From the NCBI GenBank assembly GCA_947260045.1, contig CAMYOP010000134.1, positions 1 through 7,540 of the forward strand: a stretch of DNA of 7,540 bases. Reading direction: 5' to 3'. The notes under the pieces were generated by a model. The model was not told the origin of the DNA and searched no databases. It was given only the letters and a program-made list of their open reading frames with translations. Position 1 is the first letter of the stretch, and the number at the start of each line of letters is the position of its first letter. The translations under genes were made by a program, and so were the position numbers. Source of the stretch: an uncultured Desulfobulbaceae bacterium. GTDB taxonomy: Bacteria > Desulfobacterota > Desulfobulbia > Desulfobulbales > Desulfobulbaceae. This document shows positions 1 to 7,265 of the stretch, in pieces.

Positions 1-3000
1 CTTCTCCCCAGGTCATATTCTGACCAACCAGTTCATAGCCATTGGATGGGTTTGTATACACGCGGTGATCACATTTGGCTTTTACAAGATGAAAACATGG
101 AGGCGGGTCGCCAAACAATTTATAACGCCAGACACAAAATTCACCGCCACCACCTGTTCTTACATTTGCTGGTGGCCTTATTCCAGGTCCAGAACTTGGT
201 AACAGCCCATCTGCAAGAATTGCTATGGTCAAATTCAGAGTAACCGAACCACCATTTTGCTGCCGAACGGTGATTGTAACAGGCGTGGTTCCAGGAGAGG
301 CGTTATCTTTTGCCCGAAAAGTCTGGGAAAAAATGTAGCGGTCGTAATAATCAGTGACACCTGCTGTATACATCAGGCTTGGCGGAACAGACCAATCACC
401 TGGAGTCACTGTAATGCCTGAGGAAGAATCAAATTCAATTATGATTTCTACCCGGTCTTCGGTATTACTGTTCCAATTTCGGACAATTATACCACAACTA
501 CGACCAAGAAAATCACCTGGAGAAAGTTCAAAGCTGTCACCACAATCAATTTCTGCCTGTAAAGGTCCCCTTGGTTTAGGTGGAGGATCATCTTTTTTCG
601 GACCAAGAGAAAGTACCATGCTGACCGTACTTCCTGCTGCTATACAGACACCATCTACAGGATCATGCCGCAGAACCTGACCCTTGAGAAATGAAACAGA
701 ATTTTCACGGCTGCTCACCTTGCCGACAAGCCCTGCTTTACGCAGGGTCTCCATTGCTTCGGCTTCAGTCATATATAAGAGATAGGGAACTTCTACCTGG
801 GGAGGCGGACATTTAGAGGTCGGCACGGCTTTTACAAGGACTGTGGCAGTAGCACTTGCTCTTACTTTCGTGCCTTGCGCTATTTGTCCACTTGCCGTTG
901 CCTGGTTGGTTGTATCTGTATTAAGCTTAGCAGCACACTCAAAGACCCATGTTTCTGACTGGTCAAGTATTTTATCTTTATTGCTATCACCAGAAAGATA
1001 AGACACAGGCTTGCATTTATCATCTTTTACATCTATCAGGCGAAGAGCTGTATTTCCAGGATTTGAGACCTGGTAGGTGTAAGTGACAGTATCACCTTTT
1101 AATACGCTTGTGCTATTTGCTGCTTTTGTAAGTTGAATCCTGGGTTGTGGATTGGCTATACCATCTTTGACTTTCACATCGGCCTTGGCTGTCCACTTTT
1201 TCCCACCCTGTTCTGGTGAAGCCTGGTATGCTGCCTTGACGTTTACAGTATGGGGAAGACCATAGGCTTTTAATATTTCCCCTCCCCGCACTATGCCCTT
1301 GCTATTCTCCACAAGTGCAGGATCCCAAAGAACAGAGGTGTTTACTACAGTATCCTTACCCGATTCAAAGGAAATTTTAGCATTACAAATTGAGTTTTCA
1401 TCTTTATAAATTTCAGCAGGAAGACATTCAAGCGTAAAATCTTTTACTCTATCATCCGCTGTTGCGTCTTCTGGCTCAAGTTGCAGTTCTAAGCTAAGGC
1501 GTCCTTGATCTTTATCAATTTTACCTGTTAAATCCTGGCGGCTAAAACTTGCTGAACCATCCTGGTAGCCGTCTGCCTGCGCAGAAACTGACACAGTAGT
1601 TGCGGCTTCAGCACCAGTAAAAAAAGCCATTTTTCGGATAAATACAGCAATACCACCACTGGCAACCTGCTCTTGACCATCAAAGAGTACCTTTCCGTCT
1701 GCAATTGCAGTCATATCTTTTTTGTTAACAAGGCTGACCTCTACTTGTATTTCCTGGTCCCCATCTGTTGTTGTGGACTTTTCTGGAAAAAGAGAAAGGC
1801 TCAGTTCAAGGCTATCTTTTTGCTGATCAACCCGGTTTTCCAGAAGACGCCTTGAATAGGAAACTGTTTTCTCACTGTATCCATCAGCCTTTGCCGAGAG
1901 TTCAACATCCCCTTCAGCATCAAAAAAGGTGTATTTTTTCTGAAAACTAACCACGCCGTTTGCAGCGTTTTTACTCTCACCATCATAATTGATTATTGCA
2001 TCGCTGATAGCCTTACCATCAACATTATCAACAACTCGTATGGTCGTGGTGAAATCAGTCTTGAACTTTAAACCATCAAAAATAGATACCAGCTCTTTAC
2101 GTCCACCCTTCATGCCTTCCTGAATAAAACCAAACAAACGGCCATCAGCCTCCTTCCGTCCTTTCTCGATAAGTGCCTGTATGCTTGTGTTATTTTTCTG
2201 AAGTATTGAAGAGACATAGCATGATTCAAGTTGTTGAATCATGGTGTTGTCATCTGGACGAATGGTGGTTCCGAATTTATTTTTTCGTGAGGTGGAATAC
2301 CACTTACCTGGTAACAAAACCATATTGGCTATGGAAAGCGCACATCCTGCCCGGTCATCCTGAAGATAAAAAGCATTGCGGGAATTATGGCCAAGAGTTC
2401 GCATGGTTTCATACTGGGTACACCAATTTCGCAGGACCTGATTCCCATCCTTACCAACACAGGAAAAACGGGAAAAATAGTCCTTACTGAAGGATTCAAA
2501 TTTTTCAATGGCCATGAGCTCCAATTCAATAATTTTGAAATATATTGCGCCCACACTCTGACCAACCAGATCTTTCAAAAAGAAATCAATGGTATCTACC
2601 GCATATCCAGTGGCAACATCTTTCACTTTTACCTGGACTCGCTCCTTCATCCTCTGCAGAAAGAGATCACCAGCTCCCCTGAAGTCTCCAGCTAATGCCT
2701 TACTGGACAAATCCCGAAGATCATCCCAGTTATTTTCAATTGCACCAATATACTGTTGCGTGTCCGAACCGAGCACACCTTGGCTGATAGCATACTCTTT
2801 CCCTTTTTTATAAAGGTCTTCTTTGACCGCCTGCACTTTACCCGCAACCTGTTCCTGTAAAACTTTAGAAACAACCTGTTCAGCCTCACCAGCACTTACC
2901 TGCCCCAAATAGGTTCCCAGGGTAGCAGCATCAATCTGACCAAGAAGGTTTGAAGCATTAGGATATCCCCTGTTACCAAGCTCCTGAACGAGTTTCTGTC

Positions 3001-3106
3001 TGGCCTTATCCAGAACCATCTGGCTCACATCCGCTTTACTTTCTGCTATTGGCAGAAAAAGTAAAAATAGACTCATAGTGAGTATTTTATGAAGGAGATA
3101 TTTCAT
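1..3106 (-). CDS. Large secreted multidomain protein (Ig-like repeats, DUF11-type repeat, PASTA domain), 3' end outside window
   Basis: An uninterrupted frame of 1035 codons runs from ATG at 3106 to the window edge with no stop, so the C-terminus is missing. AAAGG lies 7 bases before this ATG, while the next Met (codon 11) has no ribosome site. Residues 1-25 form a Sec signal peptide (MKYLLHKILTMSLFLLFLPI, then SKA before D26). Residues 26-345 are mostly helical and charged, with Cys at 216, 229, 255, 265 and 296; I do not recognise this part. Residues 352-441 and 452-543 are two related beta-rich repeats, each with an ADGY motif and a closing SLEL, resembling carboxypeptidase-regulatory/Ig-like folds. 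Residues 655-758 match the DUF11/DUF7507 conserved-repeat style (KGDTVTYTYQVSNPGNTAL, then DKCKPVSYLSGDSN and SETWVFEC). Residues 771-836 look like one PASTA domain (EAMETLRKAGL, GQVLRHDPVDG, GSTVSMVLSLG). Residues 846-964 are another beta-rich segment, followed by a Gly- and Cys-containing stretch. A periplasmic or surface location is likely; the function is unknown. PASTA domains are best known in cell-wall kinases and penicillin-binding proteins, but no kinase is present in the visible part. Confidence 0.92.
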   Translation of the reverse strand, partial: MKYLLHKILTMSLFLLFLPIAESKADVSQMVLDKARQKLVQELGNRGYPNASNLLGQIDAATLGTYLGQVSAGEAEQVVSKVLQEQVAGKVQAVKEDLYKKGKEYAISQGVLGSDTQQYIGAIENNWDDLRDLSSKALAGDFRGAGDLFLQRMKERVQVKVKDVATGYAVDTIDFFLKDLVGQSVGAIYFKIIELELMAIEKFESFSKDYFSRFSCVGKDGNQVLRNWCTQYETMRTLGHNSRNAFYLQDDRAGCALSIANMVLLPGKWYSTSRKNKFGTTIRPDDNTMIQQLESCYVSSILQKNNTSIQALIEKGRKEADGRLFGFIQEGMKGGRKELVSIFDGLKFKTDFTTTIRVVDNVDGKAISDAIINYDGESKNAANGVVSFQKKYTFFDAEGDVELSAKADGYSEKTVSYSRRLLENRVDQQKDSLELSLSLFPEKSTTTDGDQEIQVEVSLVNKKDMTAIADGKVLFDGQEQVASGGIAVFIRKMAFFTGAEAATTVSVSAQADGYQDGSASFSRQDLTGKIDKDQGRLSLELQLEPEDATADDRVKDFTLECLPAEIYKDENSICNAKISFESGKDTVVNTSVLWDPALVENSKGIVRGGEILKAYGLPHTVNVKAAYQASPEQGGKKWTAKADVKVKDGIANPQPRIQLTKAANSTSVLKGDTVTYTYQVSNPGNTALRLIDVKDDKCKPVSYLSGDSNKDKILDQSETWVFECAAKLNTDTTNQATASGQIAQGTKVRASATATVLVKAVPTSKCPPPQVEVPYLLYMTEAEAMETLRKAGLVGKVSSRENSVSFLKGQVLRHDPVDGVCIAAGSTVSMVLSLGPKKDDPPPKPRGPLQAEIDCGDSFELSPGDFLGRSCGIIVRNWNSNTEDRVEIIIEFDSSSGITVTPGDWSVPPSLMYTAGVTDYYDRYIFSQTFRAKDNASPGTTPVTITVRQQNGGSVTLNLTIAILADGLLPSSGPGIRPPANVRTGGGGEFCVWRYKLFGDPPPCFHLVKAKCDHRVYTNPSNGYELVGQNMTWGE

Positions 3107-3800
3107 TTTTAGACCTTTATAGGATAGGGAGAATAAATATTCTCAGGGAAAATTGAATTAAATTTCAAGCAGCTACAACGTAAATTGAAAAAAGCAATGC
3201 AACACTATATTACTAATAACTCGCTCTATCATAACTCAGATAAATGGCTAAATATTGAGCCAAAATGAAGATATATCTATTTATTCCTATAATACATTAA
3301 ACAGTATAAAATTTTAAATTTGTTTTTAGTGGAAAATAGACAGTCAGGGACAACGATTGTGGAAAAACATGGACACTTGCTTAGCAAATTAAGAATTCAT
3401 AGAATGGATTGTCTTCCAAATACAATGGTTCTATAGAAAACTCAGCTGTTAATTGCACTTTTATAGTGATAGATGGATCACCCCCTTGCAAGACGCTACT
3501 TAGAGGAAATTTACAACTGGCAGGATAAACTACAGGGTAAATTGAAAGCCACAAAGGCCTGACTGATTTTACCTGATAATTCCATATTGTAAGAATTCAG
3601 TGACAAGCTCACTGACCAGGAACCCAATAACGTTTGAGCAGGACCCGGAAATACGGCGCACCCATAAAGACCCTATTCCCTATACTCCTTAGAAACCAGC
3701 CTTGTCCATGGGTTCACCCAAATGAACGAAACGTTAATGAGAAATGCGGGTCAACAAGAAATTACTCCTACATCTAATACCCCCCAAAGGTCAGCGGTGA
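3107..3800. other. Gene-free stretch of about 690 bases
   Basis: This separates the start of the secreted-protein gene from the fadL remnant. The part nearest 3106 (about 3120-3330) is very AT-rich and must contain the promoter of that gene, but I see no clear consensus. The rest (3330-3800) carries frequent stops. Short open patches exist on both strands (for example minus 3384-3596 and minus 3615-3718), but none has a start with a ribosome site or recognisable family motifs. A small hairpin (CAGTGA / TCACTG, loop CAAGC) lies at about 3598-3614. No FadL-like sequence can be read upstream of about 3816, so the missing part of that gene is not here in readable form. The stretch may be decayed DNA left by a deletion. 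Confidence 0.6.
3129..3144. repeat. Short inverted repeat in the leader of the secreted-protein gene
   Basis: The 16 bases GAGAATAAATATTCTC form two perfect 7-base arms around a 2-base centre, 23 to 38 bases upstream of the start codon at 3106. Its position suits an operator or a small leader structure. No convincing -35/-10 pair or sigma-54 site was found upstream of it, so a regulatory role is only a guess. The symmetry is plainly visible, but AT-rich DNA of this kind throws up such palindromes by chance. Confidence 0.3.
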
Positions 3801-4130
3801 CCCTTTGCCGCTTTTCTGCTTCTTGACTGGGATGATGCCTTGCAAGTCAAGTTCGGAGCTGAATACATATTTCCCACAGGCTATCAAATTCGTGCCGGTT
3901 ACGCCTATATCGAGACACCGGTTCCTGACCACACACTTGAACCGGGCAATCCGGATTCAGACCAGAATAATTTCGCTCTTGGTGTAGGCGTAACTAAGGG
4001 CAAATGGCAGATCGATGCCTTTTACGATATTGAACTCTATGAAGACAGGTCCGTTTCCAATGGTTTTCAGGAAGGAGAATATACCAATATGAGCCATTAT
4101 CTTGGATTCAGTGTCGGATACATTTTCTGA
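3801..4130 (+). pseudogene. 3' remnant of a FadL/OmpP1/TodX-family outer-membrane transporter gene
   Basis: After an in-frame TGA at 3798-3800 the frame is open to TGA at 4128-4130. From about 3816 it reads as the C-terminal end of a FadL-family beta-barrel: LDWDDALQVKFGAEY, a GYQIRAGYAY strand, TPVPDHTLEPGNPDSDQNN, alternating barrel strands, and a last strand ending LGFSVGYIF with the terminal Phe typical of outer-membrane proteins. FadL-family proteins take up long-chain fatty acids or other hydrophobic compounds and are usually above 400 residues. Only about 105 remain, without signal peptide, N-terminal plug, ribosome site or credible start (a TTG at 3840 lies inside a conserved strand). 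The remaining reading frame is undamaged and family motifs are well kept, so truncation looks fairly recent. It converges on the regulator chimera that ends at 4219. Confidence 0.85.
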
Positions 4131-4157
4131 TTAAACAAGTCCGAAGGTGCATATGAT

Positions 4158-4173
4158 TTGACAGATCGGTCAA
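4158..4173. promoter_or_regulatory. TetR-operator-like palindrome between convergent genes
   Basis: TTGACAGATCGGTCAA has 5-base arms TTGAC / GTCAA around a central GATC, symmetrical at 14 of 16 positions; one more outer base on each side also pairs (T at 4157, A at 4174). Its layout resembles operators of some TetR-family repressors, which often control efflux or fatty-acid genes. It lies 27 bases after the fadL-remnant stop and 45 bases from the 3' end of the regulator chimera, where no gene starts. It might instead be the stem of a weak plus-strand terminator, since a run of six T follows about nine bases later, but the stem is short and AT-rich. Confidence 0.35.
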
Positions 4174-4218
4174 AGCTTGGAATTTTTTCAAGAAAGAAGG
4201 AGGAGGGAGTTTTCTGTA

Positions 4219-7032
4219 TCAGGAAAGAATTTGTTGATACAGAGCCTGCGTCTCTTTGGAGGGTTCAATGCCAAAGGCGGCATTCAGCTGATCTTTGCAC
4301 CTGGTGTATACGGAGAGTGCTTTTGGCCTGTCACCATTTGTTGAAAAGCATTGCATCAGTCCGCGGTAGTATTCTTCTGAAAGTGGATCCAGTTCCAGTG
4401 CTTTCTCATAGAGAGAAATAACTTTCAGACAATCTTCTGACTCCCTGTAGAGGGCAACAAGTTTTTCAATCACCCGCAATAGCCTGAGAACAATGCGTTC
4501 CCTGGGTGCGATGATCCAGCTTTCCTGGGCTTCCCTGGTGAAAAGCGGTCCATTATATAAGTCAAAAGCCTTTTGAACCTTCTCTAAACCTTCCCCTTTC
4601 AGGTCAGAATCATTTGTAAGTGATTGTTCCACATCTGAGAGTTGTCGCTCAAGGGCCCAGGTATCAAGCCAGCAGCGGCGGTCATTAAGGGATAGCTTTG
4701 AATCATTCACAGTCAGAGTTTCAGCAGGTAAAATTTTACGCAGCCTGTACAATGTGGAGGTAAATGCACTGTGGGCCGCATCGCCGTCAGCATCTGGCCA
4801 CAATATTTCGGAAAGCTTCTCCTCGTGCACTTCACGACCACCTTTGGCAATCAGGGCTTTGAGAAGCTCAATTGTTTTTTTCTGCCCTTTGCCAGTCAGT
4901 TTAAGGGGTTTTTCATTTATGACAATGGTGAACCTGCCAAGAGTGAAAATTCTGATCTGCCACGGCCAGTTATGGAGATGGAGAGGCGGTGTTGCAGGTA
5001 TCAAGCCCCGCCTGCGGATATATTCCTGCACGTACTCTACTTCGATATCATGCTCCAGGGCTTTCATGAAAAGATTGGTCATGATGTCCGGCCGCCACCA
5101 GTCAAGATAGTAAATGTTCATCTTTTTCCCGGCTTCAAGCGCTGCTCTAAGGAATGCCAACCCGTTTTTTACCCGGTCCTGGGCAAAAGCCAGTTCAGCT
5201 TGTGCAAATGAGAGAGAATAAGAAAGGAACCGGCTTTTCATACCAGCCGCGATTTTGTCTGCCTGTTGAATATATGGTCCGGTCTCATCGAACCGGCCAA
5301 GCTCGATCAGGATTCGCACCATGGCAATGGTGCTGAGCGCTTTTGGAAAAGGCGAGTCTGAATCGATTGTTTGATCATAAGATTTCTGAATATGAACGAA
5401 AGCACTCTCCGGATTTTTATCGTGCAATGCATTCAGGGCAGCTGCATAGTAGAAATGGCCCTGAAAGAGTCGGCCTGTATTTTCCATGGAATCCAGAACT
5501 TTTTTTAATGCCTGGCTTCGTTTTTTAGCAGAGTCTGACTCAAACGACAGATATGCACTCTGAATCAGGAGTTGAAATTTCAAGATGTGGATACCGGTTT
5601 TATCAGTCAGCTTCAGGGCTTCCTTCACCGTTGCATCACAGCTTTTAAGTTGACCTGTCAACCAGAAAAAAGTTGTTTCTAACTGTAGCCAAAAAAGCAG
5701 ATTAAGGGGGGCAAGTGCATTGAGAAAACTTGAATTCCTAAACCGTTCTATAACTGCCTTCACCTCGGTGAACCTGCCAAGCCATATCTGGTAATAGAGG
5801 TAATGAGAGGTCACAACCACCCGTTGATTGACATCGGGAATGGTTTCGGTCATAATCGCAACTTGTTTTTCCCACATTTCCATACTTGGATGTTGAGGAC
5901 ATCGATGTGCCAGGGCAGAGAACATAGCGAAAGTAACTCTGCCCATGATTTCAGGAGGCAGGTCTTCCAGGCTTTTTTCTGTAAGCAGTTTTTCCATCCA
6001 AGCTATCCATCCATCAAGCACTCGTGGATCATCCCAGGTAAAAAGAATAGATTCAACCAAACCGGCCCAGCATACGCATATTCCTTCAAGTTGATCCTGC
6101 TTCTCAAACAGAAGAAGAGCTTCTTCAAAATTGTTTTGCGCCGCAGTGGCATCAGTATGTAAGAGAGCACTGCCTGTCCAGAAAAGCATCCAGGGATTAT
6201 ATCTGTTCTTTTCCGGCAGGCTCTCGATGAGTCTAAGCAGGTTCCGGTACCTGCCTTGCATGATTAAACGCTGGCCATGGGCGTGTATAAACTCTGTCAG
6301 CCCGCTCCAGTTTTGTGAATCTTTCAAAAGTTCTGCCGCTTCATCCGGCAATCCTTGAGCCATGAGCAGCTCTGCACATTGTGATTGTAAACGATGGTGA
6401 CGCTCTGCTGAAAATAACTCCTCGCCTTTTGCAAGTAAAAATTCACGAAACATCGGGTGAAACTGATACAGATTTTCTTTTTCACTGTGCAAGGTGATAA
6501 AGTATCCGTTTTTATAGAATTTTTGTAGAAAAGAGCCGCTTTCCATATCCATGGTGAGGGATTTGATGACCGTGGGGGAAATTTGAGGCAGCAGCGCGGC
6601 CTGGAGCAGAATTTGTTGCTCGTTTTCGGCCAGCAGCTTGAATACTTCCTGGTAAAGAAAAGAAAATATCGCTTCAGGCGTCGAATCATTCTCCCCGTTA
6701 TTATGGTGAACAATTGTTTCGCTTTGAGCCTGTAAAATAATACCAGCGACCCACCCGTGATACCTCTCATGAATTGTCGCAATCTCTTCTTCCGATAGTC
6801 TGGTCTGGTGATCAACTACTACCATGCCGAGGCGAATATCACCTTCCATTCCTAATGTCCCATCAAGAGCCTTCAGTTCTTGTTCTATGGAAGAAAGACA
6901 GGAGCCGCAGGAAAGCTTTTCCACCAGAAAGCTGGACCGTTTTACTTGATCGGCAAAGGATATGGCTGCCAGCGAAAAAGTGAAAAGAAAAAGTACTATG
7001 ATTGTTCGAGCTTTGTTTTTAACTGTCATCAT
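4219..7032 (-). CDS. Chimeric protein: signal peptide and HMA-like CxxC domain fused to an ATPase-less MalT-type/BTAD transcriptional regulator
   Basis: 937 codons from ATG at 7032 (in-frame TTG at 7035 and ATG at 7029 are alternatives; TGA at 7036-7038 blocks anything earlier). The ribosome site is weak (GGA, 6 bases away). Residues 1-27 form a Sec signal peptide ending SFA before D28. Residues 33 to about 85 resemble a heavy-metal-associated domain with VEKLSCGSC (Cys42, Cys45), the usual CxxC metal ligands. From about residue 80 the sequence becomes that of MalT/LAL-type regulators: HGWVAG at 92-97 (end of the ATPase module), a winged-helix region to about 200 with HPMFREFL at 192-199, then TPR-like helices at about 212-665. 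Residues 692-785 are a SARP/OmpR-type DNA-binding winged helix (FTLGRF 696-701, LWPD 744-747). Residues 794-937 are a BTAD domain (LYNGPLF, ALELDPLSEEYYRGLM). Full-length relatives carry a roughly 230-residue P-loop ATPase before HGWVAG; no Walker A or B is present. The domain content predicts cytoplasmic DNA binding, yet the leader predicts export. It may be a relic fusion, use an internal start such as Met62, or be an assembly error. Confidence 0.9.
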   Translation of the reverse strand: MMTVKNKARTIIVLFLFTFSLAAISFADQVKRSSFLVEKLSCGSCLSSIEQELKALDGTLGMEGDIRLGMVVVDHQTRLSEEEIATIHERYHGWVAGIILQAQSETIVHHNNGENDSTPEAIFSFLYQEVFKLLAENEQQILLQAALLPQISPTVIKSLTMDMESGSFLQKFYKNGYFITLHSEKENLYQFHPMFREFLLAKGEELFSAERHHRLQSQCAELLMAQGLPDEAAELLKDSQNWSGLTEFIHAHGQRLIMQGRYRNLLRLIESLPEKNRYNPWMLFWTGSALLHTDATAAQNNFEEALLLFEKQDQLEGICVCWAGLVESILFTWDDPRVLDGWIAWMEKLLTEKSLEDLPPEIMGRVTFAMFSALAHRCPQHPSMEMWEKQVAIMTETIPDVNQRVVVTSHYLYYQIWLGRFTEVKAVIERFRNSSFLNALAPLNLLFWLQLETTFFWLTGQLKSCDATVKEALKLTDKTGIHILKFQLLIQSAYLSFESDSAKKRSQALKKVLDSMENTGRLFQGHFYYAAALNALHDKNPESAFVHIQKSYDQTIDSDSPFPKALSTIAMVRILIELGRFDETGPYIQQADKIAAGMKSRFLSYSLSFAQAELAFAQDRVKNGLAFLRAALEAGKKMNIYYLDWWRPDIMTNLFMKALEHDIEVEYVQEYIRRRGLIPATPPLHLHNWPWQIRIFTLGRFTIVINEKPLKLTGKGQKKTIELLKALIAKGGREVHEEKLSEILWPDADGDAAHSAFTSTLYRLRKILPAETLTVNDSKLSLNDRRCWLDTWALERQLSDVEQSLTNDSDLKGEGLEKVQKAFDLYNGPLFTREAQESWIIAPRERIVLRLLRVIEKLVALYRESEDCLKVISLYEKALELDPLSEEYYRGLMQCFSTNGDRPKALSVYTRCKDQLNAAFGIEPSKETQALYQQILS

Positions 7033-7035
7033 CAA

Positions 7036-7086
7036 TCATCCATTTTCAATTAGAAGTTTGTCCTTCGTTTCTCCCTGTATAAGCAT
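7036..7086 (-). other. Possible 16-codon leader ORF
   Basis: ATG at 7086 opens a frame encoding MLIQGETKDKLLIENG that stops with TGA at 7036-7038, three bases before the ATG at 7032 and in the same frame as the long gene. It begins directly after the hairpin at 7087-7118. The spacing would allow ribosomes finishing the leader to restart on the main gene, whose own ribosome site is weak. Its own nearest strong Shine-Dalgarno-like sequence, AGGAGGT at 7104-7110, is 17 bases away on the linear sequence and partly in the hairpin stem. It could equally be chance. Confidence 0.2.
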
Positions 7087-7118
7087 GCCCTGGCAGGAAT
7101 GTTACCTCCTGCCAGGGC
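7087..7118 (-). other. Strong hairpin in the leader of the chimeric gene
   Basis: GCCCTGGCAGGA and TCCTGCCAGGGC form a perfect 12-base-pair GC-rich stem with an 8-base loop. No run of T follows on either strand, so it does not look like an intrinsic terminator. If transcription starts near 7145 from the sigma-54 promoter, it occupies about +28 to +59 of the mRNA. Read on the minus strand, the stem-loop contains AGGAGGT, a perfect Shine-Dalgarno core half buried in the stem. Possible roles are mRNA protection, control of translation, or a dyad binding site for a protein. The structure is certain, its role is not. Confidence 0.65.
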
Positions 7119-7155
7119 TGTTTGGAAGGGGATTCATCTGATCGCTATATTATCT

Positions 7156-7171
7156 AGCAATGCTTGTGCCA
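7156..7171 (-). promoter_or_regulatory. Sigma-54 (RpoN) promoter
   Basis: On the minus strand TGGCACAAGCATTGCT matches the sigma-54 -24/-12 consensus (TGGCAC, five bases, TTGCW) at every fixed position, with exact GG-N10-GC spacing. Transcription would begin near 7145, giving a leader of about 113 bases to the ATG at 7032. Sigma-54 polymerase needs an NtrC-family activator bound upstream; such a gene ends at 7425, and a tandem palindrome suited to binding it lies at 7266-7313. Between the two is an AT-rich stretch (about 7172-7210) that could help DNA bending, though I found no good IHF match. This is the clearest regulatory site in the window. Confidence 0.87.
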
Positions 7172-7265
7172 AACAACGAAAAATAAATAAATACTGTTTA
7201 ATAACAAGTAGTTGTTCGATGGATCGGGTGGCGTAGCAGACTGTCAAGGAATTCTGTTTTGAAAA

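Noticed and set aside
3244..3270. Sigma-54 promoter for the secreted-protein gene (TTGGCTCAATATTTAGCC on the minus strand)
   Set aside because: The GG to GC spacing is 11 bases rather than 10 and the -12 element is TAGC, not TTGC.
3384..3596. Open frame of 71 codons on the minus strand
   Set aside because: There is no ATG, GTG or TTG start with a ribosome site near its beginning and no recognisable motif. In AT-rich non-coding DNA a run of this length can occur by chance.
3615..3718. Minus-strand open patch encoding a peptide with MGAPYFRVLLKRYWVPGQ
   Set aside because: It looks faintly protein-like but is only about 34 codons between stops, with no ribosome site at its Met and no family I can name.
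4158..4421. Plus-strand 87-codon ORF starting with TTG
   Set aside because: Most of it overlaps the 3' end of the regulator gene antisense, the start has no ribosome site and its TTG is part of the palindrome. It reads as a shadow frame.
7089..7106. Second possible sigma-54 site (GG-N10-GC) within the leader hairpin on the minus strand
   Set aside because: Only the GG and GC spacing fits; the surrounding bases are AGGTAA and CTGCC instead of TGGCAC and TTGCW. The site at 7156-7171 is far better.
7087..7118. Intrinsic terminator
   Set aside because: The stem is strong, but neither strand has a run of T after it, and on the minus strand it lies between a good promoter and its gene.
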